Below are positions 1-6,124 of a stretch of 61,787 nucleotides of DNA, in pieces. The position numbers and the translations under genes are program-made. The notes beneath the pieces were generated by a model that saw only the letters and a list, made by a program, of their open reading frames with translations, had not been told where the DNA came from and did not search any database. The DNA is from a virus: the IMG/VR virus record IMGVR_UViG_3300025101_000028, positions 1-61,787 of that record; one strand, written 5' to 3'. The number at the start of each line of letters is the position of its first letter. Position 1 is the first letter of the stretch.

Positions 1-10
1 TTGACCGACT

Positions 11-316
11 TTAGAATCGGTCGCTACCGTCGAGGTTTGTCACACCTGTTGGAAAACCAACGCACTCAAGTTGTGCATGTGTGAGAGGGAATTGAGAATA
101 GTACTTCTGTTTAAGTCTTTTGATCTCACGTTGTGTGTATGTAAGGTGACGTTGTGCATAGGCCACACGGCTCATCATTTCTTCATATGATAGTGTTCTC
201 GTGTCAACATAATTGATGTTATAGATAAGTTGCTCATACTGGGCAATAAGTTTCTGATAACGTACAACGTCGTTGCAAAGGGATTGAAGTTGTTGCTCAA
301 ATGTGATGTTGTCCAT
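11..316 (-). CDS. hypothetical coiled-coil protein
   Basis: A 101-residue protein that I do not recognise. It is rich in Gln, Tyr and Arg, and residues 1-70 have a helical, heptad-like pattern (LQSLCND, RYQKLIAQYEQLIY, TYTQREIKRLKQK). It lacks a signal peptide and membrane segment. The start follows an AGGAGGT ribosome site by 5 nt. It is the last gene of the window on this strand and has its own promoter with a GGWCA-type operator. Confidence 0.75.
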   Translation of the reverse strand: MDNITFEQQLQSLCNDVVRYQKLIAQYEQLIYNINYVDTRTLSYEEMMSRVAYAQRHLTYTQREIKRLKQKYYSQFPLTHAQLECVGFPTGVTNLDGSDRF

Positions 317-344
317 AAAGACCTCCTGTTGAAGTGATGTTTAT

Positions 345-397
345 AATATAATCCGTTTTCGTTTACTTGTCAAACTCAAAACGGACAGAAATTGACC
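345..397 (-). promoter_or_regulatory. promoter with GGWCA operator
   Basis: On the minus strand TTGACA (368-373), a 17-bp spacer and TATATT (345-350) precede the 11..316 gene. The palindrome GGTCA-N5-TGTCC lies at 383-397, 9 bp upstream of the -35 box. Confidence 0.8.
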
Positions 398-402
398 GTT
401 GG

Positions 403-549
403 TTATTCACCGTTTATGAGCAGACGAATCATTTCATAGTAGAGAATTCCCACTATGGCAAGGCCAAAAGATACAGAACAAAACGACATGATAAGGTGAA
501 AAGTTGGATAGTCTGTATTCTCAAAAAAAGCAAAAATTGAATCGAACAT
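403..549 (-). CDS. small membrane protein
   Basis: 48 residues, with a GGAGG ribosome site 7 nt before the ATG. One hydrophobic segment at about residues 17-38 (FHLIMSFCSVSFGLAIVGIL) predicts a single membrane span with a short acidic N-terminus. Function unknown. Together with the next upstream gene it forms a pair of tiny membrane proteins, each with its own promoter-operator. The stop lies 5 bp before the operator of the downstream promoter. Confidence 0.7.
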   Translation of the reverse strand: MFDSIFAFFENTDYPTFHLIMSFCSVSFGLAIVGILYYEMIRLLINGE

Positions 550-576
550 ATTGTCCTCCGTTGAAGTGATGTTTAT

Positions 577-629
577 AATATAATCTATTTTCGTTTACTT
601 GTCAAATCGTTTTCGGACAGATTTTGACC
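577..629 (-). promoter_or_regulatory. promoter with GGWCA operator
   Basis: TTGACA (600-605), 17-bp spacer and TATATT (577-582) drive the 403..549 gene. The operator GGTCA-N5-TGTCC at 615-629 lies inside the 3' end of the upstream 595..735 gene. Confidence 0.8.
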
Positions 630-735
630 GATATTCTGTTTCTTCCCTGACAAACGGAAATATCAATATGCTATACAGAACAATAGCAAGCCATGATGTT
701 GAAAAGCCTAAAGCAATTATGAGAAGTAAGTCCAT
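595..735 (-). CDS. small membrane protein
   Basis: 46 residues. I chose the ATG at 735 because GGAGG lies 6 nt upstream; a longer reading from 777 would run into the promoter. Residues 2-28 are strongly hydrophobic (LLLIIALGFSTSWLAIVLYS), followed by a charged tail with many Arg and Lys, so one membrane span with a cytoplasmic basic tail is likely. Its last codons overlap the operator and -35 of the next promoter. No family recognised. Confidence 0.7.
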   Translation of the reverse strand: MDLLLIIALGFSTSWLAIVLYSILIFPFVREETEYRSKSVRKRFDK

Positions 736-765
736 TTGAACCTCCAATTTGTTGGTGATGTTAGT

Positions 766-817
766 AATATAACCCATTCAAAACTTCTGTCGACCTCTAA
801 ACGGACAGAAAATGTCC
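766..817 (-). promoter_or_regulatory. promoter with GGWCA operator
   Basis: TCGACA (789-794), 17-bp spacer and TATATT (766-771) drive the 595..735 gene. A perfect palindrome GGACA-N5-TGTCC sits at 803-817, immediately downstream of the tandem CTATAGGG elements. Confidence 0.8.
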
Positions 818-839
818 GAATTTCCCATAGGGAAATGAA

Positions 840-893
840 CCCTATAGAAATGTCAAGTATTTTCAAACCCTATAGAAAAGTCAAGTATTTTTC
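840..893 (-). repeat. tandem TTGACATTTCTATAGGGT element (copy pair A)
   Basis: Two copies of an approximately 24-bp motif, minus-strand form AATACTTGAC(A/T)TTTCTATAGGG, repeat with a 28-bp period. The same double motif, also beside a GGWCA operator, occurs again at about 15,292-15,345. Function unknown. The spacing between TTGACA and TATAGG is only 4 bp, too short for a normal sigma-70 promoter. Confidence 0.7.
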
Positions 894-903
894 CTCAAAA
901 TGA

Positions 904-1009
904 AAAAACCCCGAACCTCACAAAATCCCTTTATTTTATAAGTCTTTTAGACTTATGGGAACCTTCCGAAGTCGGGGTTTTAGATAGCCTAGAGTCGAAC
1001 TGCTCTAGG
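904..1009 (-). ncRNA. structured 3' region or terminator, possible small RNA
   Basis: On the minus strand an isolated hairpin CCTAGAG/CTCTAGG (988-1009) is followed by a long element closed by AAAACCCCGA/TCGGGGTTTT (904-914 with 972-981) and ending in a T run. Inside it lies a second stem, ATAAGTC/GACTTAT (938-944 with 950-956). It follows the stop of the 1023..1265 gene, so termination is the minimum reading. The large branched loop is more than a simple terminator needs. Confidence 0.55.
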
Positions 1010-1022
1010 TGAAACTAGCAAT

Positions 1023-1265
1023 TTATTTCCTCTGTGGTGGTTGGCATACACCATTTTGTATGAGTGCATGTGCGTTACGTCCGTACCAACCTTGCAACGT
1101 CCATGCATGCCCACTGTTGATCAAGTACTGCCAAGCCTGTACTTTTGCTGTGTATGAGTCCACACCGTCGGGGATTTCCACGAATTCCTCTATGATCCCA
1201 CATGCTGTGTAAAGGTCGGTTATGGCGAAAGGGAAAAGATTTTGTTGATTATTTTCGTTAGACAT
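1023..1265 (-). CDS. conserved small phage protein
   Basis: 80 residues, Trp-rich in the second half (AWQYLIN, GHAWTLQGWYGR, AHALIQNGVC). The pattern of an inserted Trp/Gly-rich stretch after a helical segment resembles small conserved phage proteins of unknown role, recognised only by eye. There is no signal or membrane segment. The region upstream has no GGWCA operator; a different 15-bp palindrome (1378-1392) lies there. Its ribosome site is weak (AAAGGAATCGCCC). Confidence 0.7.
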   Translation of the reverse strand: MSNENNQQNLFPFAITDLYTACGIIEEFVEIPDGVDSYTAKVQAWQYLINSGHAWTLQGWYGRNAHALIQNGVCQPPQRK

Positions 1266-1447
1266 GGGCGATTCCTTTGTTGTGGTGCTAGTTATGTGAG
1301 TGATGTGTTAGGTACGTCTATGAGATTATCTGACAAACGTAATGGTTACTTAGATACATACTGTTTACAGGCTTGTATTGTACTGTGTACAAGGTTTTAA
1401 GATAGCCCATAGGGTAGTAGGGTAGGGGGGTAGGCTCTAGGGTGGTA
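1266..1447. other. intergenic region with TTGTAC-TGT-GTACAA palindrome
   Basis: 182 bp without a gene. It contains the perfect 15-bp inverted repeat TTGTACTGTGTACAA at 1378-1392, about 115 bp upstream of the 1023..1265 start, and a G-rich tract on the plus strand near 1,410-1,430. No convincing -35/-10 pair is visible. Confidence 0.5.
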
Positions 1448-1927
1448 TCAGGGTAGTATATCCTTTGGTAGAATGAAGAAATTTTTCGGGTTGTGGTCGG
1501 GGTAAACTATTCGGTGACATTCCCTGTGGAACATATCCTCCGACCATGCTTGTGACCAACGAGCCTCTTTAGGATATGGGTGATTCCCTATCTGAACAAA
1601 GTACAAGTTTGGATAATAAGTTTCAAGTGTTGAATTCTTCATATCTAAAAACCTGTTAGCCACGTTGGGATATTGAGTGTGATAGCCTGTAAGTATGTCG
1701 TCCTTGACATGGACAATAGGTGTGTAAACTACTCTATCTTCAGGATCAACCTTTATGCCTTGATTGTCTAACCAATTTTTAAAGTCACGTTGCCATACAC
1801 CCATTCTCTTATAGACAGTGTTGTCCTTCCACACATAGATAGGGTGGTCTGAGTTATAAGCCATTTGTTGAAAATCAACATGATTTGGGTTAATAGCCAT
1901 ATGATATAAGTTAGATGAAAATTCCAT
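1448..1927 (-). CDS. hypothetical protein
   Basis: 159 residues, rich in aromatic residues, His and Asn (HPIYVWKDNTVYKRMGVW, YYPNLYFVQIGNHPYPKEARW). The start follows AGGAGA by 7 nt. No known motif, signal or membrane span. It has its own promoter-operator and a compact, soluble-protein composition. Function unknown. Confidence 0.75.
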   Translation of the reverse strand: MEFSSNLYHMAINPNHVDFQQMAYNSDHPIYVWKDNTVYKRMGVWQRDFKNWLDNQGIKVDPEDRVVYTPIVHVKDDILTGYHTQYPNVANRFLDMKNSTLETYYPNLYFVQIGNHPYPKEARWSQAWSEDMFHRECHRIVYPDHNPKNFFILPKDILP

Positions 1928-1956
1928 TGTTGTCTCCTGTGTTGTTGTATATAAAT

Positions 1957-2009
1957 ATTATAACCTGTTCTCAATCACTTGTCAAATTCTTATCGGACAA
2001 TTTTTGACC
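1957..2009 (-). promoter_or_regulatory. promoter with GGWCA operator
   Basis: TTGACA (1980-1985), 17 bp and TATAAT (1957-1962) drive the 1448..1927 gene; operator GGTCA-N5-TGTCC at 1995-2009. This is the closest to the sigma-70 consensus in the left block. Confidence 0.85.
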
Positions 2010-2013
2010 GAAT

Positions 2014-2118
2014 TCACTTATTGTCCTCTCTGTCGTCACGACATTTGCATACCGCTTGCTTTGTTACCACTAGGACAAGGCATATTGCAAACATTATTGT
2101 TACTGTTTCCTCTATCAT
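2014..2118 (-). CDS. very small membrane protein
   Basis: 34 residues. Its ATG overlaps the stop of the preceding gene (TAATG), so translation is probably coupled. Residues 4-21 are hydrophobic (ETVTIMFAICLVLVVTK) and the tail is charged with two Cys (CKC). This looks like a single-span peptide of unknown role. The evidence is the coupled start and the clean hydrophobic pattern. Confidence 0.55.
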   Translation of the reverse strand: MIEETVTIMFAICLVLVVTKQAVCKCRDDREDNK

Positions 2119-2315
2119 TATAATCTGTCCTCGTTCACCCATTCGTTTCCTTGCTTGACTTTTATTCCGACAAGTCTCTCGTATGTTCTCGCCTTGTAGC
2201 GAATATGTTGGAATAACTCATTCCTTGTGCCTGTAAACTCTATGTCTCTTTTCTCTCCAGCATAGCGACATATCTTTGTTGATGGTGTGTGTAGTGTGAA
2301 TAAGAATGTTGTCAT
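2118..2315 (-). CDS. hypothetical protein
   Basis: 65 residues, with GGAGG 7 nt before the ATG. Mixed beta/alpha pattern (TTFLFTLHTPSTKICRYAG, then HIRYKARTYERLVGIKV). Not recognised. First gene of a two-gene unit with the 34-residue membrane peptide that overlaps its stop. Confidence 0.7.
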   Translation of the reverse strand: MTTFLFTLHTPSTKICRYAGEKRDIEFTGTRNELFQHIRYKARTYERLVGIKVKQGNEWVNEDRL

Positions 2316-2342
2316 GATGACCTCCGTTTGAATGATGTTTAT

Positions 2343-2385
2343 AATATAACCGATTGATGAAATATTGCAAGGACAAATTATGTCC
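2343..2385 (-). promoter_or_regulatory. promoter with GGWCA operator
   Basis: TTGCAA (2365-2370), 16 bp and TATATT (2343-2348) drive 2118..2315. The operator GGACA-N5-TGTCC (2371-2385) directly abuts the -35 box and contains the stop codon of the 2378..2590 gene. Confidence 0.8.
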
Positions 2386-2590
2386 GTTTTTGTTTTATGT
2401 CCTCTACAAGGATAAGATGATCAATGTTGCATAAAACTCTTTTCTTGTTGGCATGACGACCATTGAGAAACTTTACCCACAGTAAGTCATCTTGATTGCA
2501 TACCCTCCGAGCAATACCGACAACGACACCATAGTCTAACCTACCTCTATTCAAGTCCACTTCCCACGTTACTAAACTTCCTACTTGCAT
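2378..2590 (-). CDS. VGDL-family small protein
   Basis: 70 residues starting MQVGSLVTW, with the family layout: an N-terminal VGSLV strand, then a YGVVVGI strand and a LLWVKFL strand. This suggests a small SH3-like beta barrel by inference only. It overlaps the next upstream family member by 10 nt. Its stop lies within the GGWCA operator of the following promoter. Start chosen at ATG after GAGGAG. Confidence 0.75.
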   Translation of the reverse strand: MQVGSLVTWEVDLNRGRLDYGVVVGIARRVCNQDDLLWVKFLNGRHANKKRVLCNIDHLILVEDIKQKRT

Positions 2591-2757
2591 TTTATCTCCT
2601 CTAAATGATGAAATGGTAGTAAGTAATTCCTACCGTTGATAAGGACATAGTATTGACCACTTCTGTTCTTTGGTTTTATAATAAGCCCGATAGAGCCGTA
2701 ACCAATAAGATAGTTATCGTATCTGTCTATGTATCTGAACAAATCACCTACTTGCAT
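2581..2757 (-). CDS. VGDL-family small protein
   Basis: 58 residues, start at 2757 after GGAGG (the longer frame to 2817 lacks a ribosome site). It begins MQVGDLFRYI, with GLIIKPK and QYYVLING strands, and ends LEEIKCK. That ending is enforced by the ribosome site and start of the next gene, which it overlaps by 10 nt. Confidence 0.75.
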   Translation of the reverse strand: MQVGDLFRYIDRYDNYLIGYGSIGLIIKPKNRSGQYYVLINGRNYLLPFHHLEEIKCK

Positions 2758-2942
2758 ATTGCCTCCAAATGTCCTGACCATGCCGATCCTTTCTGTCCAT
2801 TCGGGAGAAGAACCCAATGACTATTCGCATAGCGACGATCTTCTTCTATATAGACCACCAAAGCACCTTTGTAAAAGTTTGTATTATTGATGTTCAAGTC
2901 CATTCCTAACTTGTAAAGTTTTCCCTGTATCAGTGTCCTCAT
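2748..2942 (-). CDS. divergent VGDL-family protein
   Basis: 64 residues from the ATG at 2942 (GGAGA 5 nt upstream). The N-terminus MRTLIQGKLYKLG is a relaxed version of the family motif; GALVVYIEE and HWVLLPNG follow, and the C-terminus is LEAICK, as in chain members. It overlaps the next gene by 10 nt through the ATGCAAGTAG junction. Confidence 0.7.
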   Translation of the reverse strand: MRTLIQGKLYKLGMDLNINNTNFYKGALVVYIEEDRRYANSHWVLLPNGQKGSAWSGHLEAICK

Positions 2943-2944
2943 AA

Positions 2945-3226
2945 TTATCTCCTGTCCATAACCCAAAATTGATGTTTCGTGGTGGTGTATTGTAGGTATC
3001 CCCACACACCTGTGTTTGGGCATTGTTCTAAACAGAACATTTCCACAAGTGCGTTCTCATATCCGTTGTAAGATTGTAGGTCTGTGACAACATAGAAACG
3101 ATATCCACAAGTGATAAGGTCGCCAATCTCTACGTCGTGAATGGACTTGTTACTTCTCGGTAACTTCGCTATTCTTAATCTCTCATCTATGAGGGCTTGT
3201 TGTTGTGGTGAAAATTGTTGTGTCAT
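2945..3226 (-). CDS. hypothetical protein with VGDL-like domain
   Basis: 93 residues, start at 3226 (AGGAGG upstream). A helical N-terminal extension (QQALIDERLRIAKLPR) precedes VEIGDLITCGYRFYVVTDL, which matches the family core at about residues 32-50. The C-terminus is aromatic (YLQYTTTKHQFWVMD). It heads a four-gene unit running to 2378. Confidence 0.7.
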   Translation of the reverse strand: MTQQFSPQQQALIDERLRIAKLPRSNKSIHDVEIGDLITCGYRFYVVTDLQSYNGYENALVEMFCLEQCPNTGVWGYLQYTTTKHQFWVMDRR

Positions 3227-3257
3227 TGTTGACCTCCTGTGTTTCAATGATGTTTAT

Positions 3258-3309
3258 AATATAACTGATCCACAAAATAATGCAAATGCCAAACGGACAA
3301 TTTTTGACC
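3258..3309 (-). promoter_or_regulatory. promoter with GGWCA operator
   Basis: TTTGCA (3281-3286), 17 bp and TATATT (3258-3263) upstream of 2945..3226; operator GGTCA-N5-TGTCC at 3295-3309. The -35 is weaker than in the other copies. Confidence 0.7.
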
Positions 3310-3372
3310 GAAACGATAAAGGCTCGTATTTCACGTTTTAAGAGCCTAAATCATTATCGTGGTGTCCTTACA

Positions 3373-3813
3373 CTAGATTAACTTGAAAAAGGCACTATCG
3401 CCCTCTAACGTGGTTGGAATAAGGATGTGCGTGATTACCCCACCATATATCAATGCGTCAATCATTTGGCATCTATAGGCACGTTGTTGATCCTCGACAG
3501 GTTTACCTAACTCGCCATAGGCAAGGTTTTTGAGCTTATTACTTCTCCACTGTGAGTTAAATCCCCACTGCATGACCTCTGTTGCAAAGCACTTGTTTCC
3601 ACGATTGTAGACTACTGCGTATTTTTTACCGTTGTATTCGATATGTTCTGCAAGGACAATTTGTTCGGGTTGTGATATTCGTTGCCAACGACCGTCTTTG
3701 TGCGACCATTTGACCTCTGTGGCGATAATCTTTGTACCATCAAAAATTACTTCTTTGTTGTACTTGTACGGTGTACGTGCCTTGAAATGGGTTGCTAATT
3801 TATCGTAACTCAT
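3373..3813 (-). CDS. hypothetical protein
   Basis: 146 residues, with GAGGAGGT upstream. Alternating beta pattern with many Lys, Trp and Tyr (EVKWSHKDGRWQRI, KKYAVVYNRGNKCFATEV), then a helical stretch ending ALIYGGVITHILIP. No known motif. It overlaps the upstream gene by 14 nt, so the two are co-translated in an operon with 4117..4254 and the ATPase. Confidence 0.7.
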   Translation of the reverse strand: MSYDKLATHFKARTPYKYNKEVIFDGTKIIATEVKWSHKDGRWQRISQPEQIVLAEHIEYNGKKYAVVYNRGNKCFATEVMQWGFNSQWRSNKLKNLAYGELGKPVEDQQRAYRCQMIDALIYGGVITHILIPTTLEGDSAFFKLI

Positions 3814-4117
3814 AAGATACCTCCTCTGTATCGTCTATATCGGGTTCGTTTGGTAGTATAACTATTTTCAAGTATCTCTGTGCTGACCTCTCAGACACGA
3901 ACACTTCACCTCTCACTATATCACAAGCACCGTCTTTGAGAGCCTTGTAAATTGAATAGTATTTTCTATCTTCATGTAGGTACTCTGTGACAAAGTACTT
4001 GCCACCGTAGAGTGTGGGTAGTACCCTTGTTTGATGTGCCTTCTGTCGGGCTTTGTCAAAGAATGAGTAACCATTTTCCCTTGACAAGATAATTATATCG
4101 TTGATTGTTTCAAACAT
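3800..4117 (-). CDS. hypothetical protein
   Basis: 105 residues, start overlaps the stop of the preceding gene by one base (TAATG) with AGGAGG before it. Soluble, with a Tyr/Lys-rich centre (GGKYFVTEYLHEDRKYYSIY) and an acidic end (EPDIDDTEEVSYEL). No recognised domain. Confidence 0.7.
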   Translation of the reverse strand: MFETINDIIILSRENGYSFFDKARQKAHQTRVLPTLYGGKYFVTEYLHEDRKYYSIYKALKDGACDIVRGEVFVSERSAQRYLKIVILPNEPDIDDTEEVSYELR

Positions 4118-4254
4118 TATTCCTCCTGTGGTTGTTTTTTATGTTTGTCTTTTCTTGTGTATTTCGATTTATCTCTGTGAGAGCCAGCCTTTCGGTTCTG
4201 TTCGATATGCACTTGATGAATGATGTTTCGTTTCTTAGGGGTTTTTTTAGACAT
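4117..4254 (-). CDS. small highly basic protein
   Basis: 45 residues, almost half Lys, Arg or His (MSKKTPKKRN, HRDKSKYTRKDKHKKQPQ). AGAGGAC lies about 6 nt upstream of the ATG. The charge suggests nucleic-acid binding or an unstructured peptide; this is inference from composition. It sits between the MoxR-like ATPase and the hypothetical genes of the same unit. Confidence 0.6.
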   Translation of the reverse strand: MSKKTPKKRNIIHQVHIEQNRKAGSHRDKSKYTRKDKHKKQPQEE

Positions 4255-4329
4255 TGTTGTGTCCTCTGAATAGAGGTATCCTCAACACTACACTGTGAGA
4301 GAGGACACCGATGAAAAAGAGCAAAGAGA

Positions 4330-5388
4330 TTATTGCCCTGCTGTCAAGATTTTCACTATGAAGTCTTGAACAGAACCTTGTTTGGTCTGTAGACCATGAA
4401 GTTTGGCCACGTTGTGAGTAGCCTCCTCGCCACTGCCCATAGCTTGCCACAGTGTCATAGCAATCTCGGAGGGGAGTGTTGTGAAGTACTCTGCGAGGTT
4501 TTGCAATTGCTTGTCTTTTAACTTCGTGTCAAACGACTTCTTAGCCTTGAATTTCTCGATAAGACTGTTATGGTCGTTAATCTTAAACTTCTTAGTCAAC
4601 TTAACATTACCCTTGTCAAGGATATCTTCGGGAGTGACGACCTTGCAATAGTTTTTAACATAGTCATTGAAAGCCATAGCACCCTCAAAGCCGATAAAAG
4701 AGTGTGACAAGTGATACAAGGTTGTGCCATGTTCGATCTTTCCAACTTGTTGGAGAGTCTGTGACAGACGTTCCCAAGACCTACGACTAGGATAAATCTT
4801 GTTAGGCTCGAATGTATCCTTGTGTTCCAAGTGATTGTGATTGTGGTTGATGAAGTCCCAAATCTGATCTGCGACTTTACCCTCTGCCCAAGCCAACCAA
4901 TCCTCAACAGTAGGCTCTACATCAAAGACAGTGTAACGGTCTAACTCGGCAGGGTCGAATTCGTTGACTTGATACTCTGCACCATGTTGCCCACCGTTGA
5001 CACAAGCGAAGATAAGTGTGTCGGGGTGTAGGCTATGACCAGCAATTTTGCGAGAGTCACACAATTCAAAGATACCTTGTCGGACTTCTAGTGTCGCTCT
5101 GTCTACCTCGTCAAGGAATAGGACAACAGGATTTTTACATGCATTGTCTAACCATTCAGGTGCAAGCCACTGAGTGACGTTGTTGTTTACTTTTGGTAGA
5201 CCAAGCAAGTCACCTTCGGTCATCTGTGAGGCACGACGTTCTACAACAGGTAAGCCACGTTCTTTTGCTATCTGATAGACAACGGTGGATTTACCGATAC
5301 CATGTCTACCACGAAGTAAAACGGGAAACTTGCTATCAAGTACGTGAGGAAGGATATTGTTAATGAGAGTTTTGAAATCAATAGTCAT
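4330..5388 (-). CDS. MoxR-type AAA+ ATPase
   Basis: 352 residues. The Walker A motif is GRHGIGKS (27-34), the Walker B motif is VVLFLDEVDRA (88-98), and the VERRASQMTEGDLLGLP segment (49-65) is typical of MoxR/RavA-like AAA+ proteins. These ring ATPases remodel or load partner proteins and are usually paired with a VWA-domain protein. Here the partner is the 411-residue VWA/metallopeptidase-like protein encoded 0.7 kb upstream. Cytoplasmic. The ATG follows GGAGG and the gene has its own promoter-operator. I am confident of the ATPase class; the substrate is unknown. Confidence 0.9.
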   Translation of the reverse strand: MTIDFKTLINNILPHVLDSKFPVLLRGRHGIGKSTVVYQIAKERGLPVVERRASQMTEGDLLGLPKVNNNVTQWLAPEWLDNACKNPVVLFLDEVDRATLEVRQGIFELCDSRKIAGHSLHPDTLIFACVNGGQHGAEYQVNEFDPAELDRYTVFDVEPTVEDWLAWAEGKVADQIWDFINHNHNHLEHKDTFEPNKIYPSRRSWERLSQTLQQVGKIEHGTTLYHLSHSFIGFEGAMAFNDYVKNYCKVVTPEDILDKGNVKLTKKFKINDHNSLIEKFKAKKSFDTKLKDKQLQNLAEYFTTLPSEIAMTLWQAMGSGEEATHNVAKLHGLQTKQGSVQDFIVKILTAGQ

Positions 5389-5441
5389 GAAAGACCTCCG
5401 AATGATTGAATGAAAAGATTGTTTGAATGTTTAGTGTTTAT

Positions 5442-5485
5442 AATATAATTAGGTTGGAAGAAAAAGTCAAGGACAAAAAATGTCC
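5442..5485 (-). promoter_or_regulatory. promoter with GGWCA operator
   Basis: TTGACT (5465-5470), 17 bp and TATATT (5442-5447) drive the AAA+ ATPase. The perfect palindrome GGACA-N5-TGTCC at 5471-5485 touches the -35 box. Confidence 0.85.
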
Positions 5486-5494
5486 GATTTAGTT

Positions 5495-5698
5495 TTATGT
5501 CGTCTTAAAGCCAATTGTTGGCTTATCCTCTGTTTCTTCACTTGTAGGCTTTGGCATGGGTAGGGGTAGACCACCTAACGCACCTAGCATAGCAAGGGGA
5601 TTGATTGGTGTTCCTGTCGGACTTGTTGTGGATATTAACTTTGCAATCTCAATGATAGCATTGTCAGACAGTGTGATTGTGATTTTGTTGTCGCTCAT
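5495..5698 (-). CDS. hypothetical protein
   Basis: 67 residues, with GGAGG upstream. The N-terminal half has a beta then helix pattern (KITITLSDNAIIEIAKLIS). It is followed by a Gly/Pro/Leu-rich linker (LGALGGLPLPMPKP) and an acidic/Lys tail. Not recognised. It lies between the ATPase and the VWA protein genes and has its own promoter. Confidence 0.7.
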   Translation of the reverse strand: MSDNKITITLSDNAIIEIAKLISTTSPTGTPINPLAMLGALGGLPLPMPKPTSEETEDKPTIGFKTT

Positions 5699-5725
5699 AG
5701 CAACCTCCGTTTGTTTGATATAAGT

Positions 5726-5778
5726 AATATAATTGATTTTGAATTGTTTGTCAAATTAGATTCGGACAATTTATGTCC
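5726..5778 (-). promoter_or_regulatory. promoter with GGWCA operator
   Basis: TTGACA (5749-5754), 17 bp and TATATT (5726-5731) drive 5495..5698. Operator GGACA-N5-TGTCC at 5764-5778 contains the stop codon of the 5771..6055 gene. Confidence 0.85.
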
Positions 5779-6055
5779 GTTTTCGTTTTAACTCTCTGAA
5801 GAAGAAAGCCGTTGGGGGTCTGATATTATCATTCTCTGCTTTGACATTGATCCAATCTACCTTTATGGGGTATTTGTTGCTACGAGAATAGTTTATCTCC
5901 ACGATAAGACCGACCATATCTTTATGGTTACATTCAAGTAACCTATCGTTCTGTTCGGTTGTGAGAGCGTAGGGAGAAATTGCTACCAAGTCACCTACTC
6001 GAAACTTGCCTTGCCTACCCTCATGTTCTCTATATTTCCATTTTTGTGTTGTCAT
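5771..6055 (-). CDS. VGDL-family protein, extended
   Basis: 94 residues from the ATG at 6055 (GGAGGTCAGT upstream). The family core KFRVGDLVAISPY begins at residue 17 after a basic N-terminal extension (QKWKYREHEGRQG). It is followed by MVGLIVEINY and YPIKVDWINV strands. It stands downstream of the VWA gene, with a short inverted repeat (GACTAC-TGT-GTAGTC, 6097-6111) in the gap. Confidence 0.7.
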   Translation of the reverse strand: MTTQKWKYREHEGRQGKFRVGDLVAISPYALTTEQNDRLLECNHKDMVGLIVEINYSRSNKYPIKVDWINVKAENDNIRPPTAFFFRELKRKRT

Positions 6056-6124
6056 ACTGACCTCCGTTAAAAAAAACTTATTGCCCACCCATACCCGACT
6101 ACTGTGTAGTCTCAACCTTTTTTA

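Noticed and set aside
840-893. Standard sigma-70 promoters in the twin CTATAGGG elements
   Set aside because: TTGACA and TATAGG are only 4 bp apart, so the pair cannot be used as a normal -35/-10. A T7-like promoter was considered but the match is partial and no phage RNA polymerase gene is seen.
1009-1212. Plus-strand reading frames, for example 1009-1212 and 20104-20613
   Set aside because: They lie opposite clear minus-strand genes, have no ribosome sites, and show compositions expected from shadow frames. I found no plus-strand gene worth annotating.
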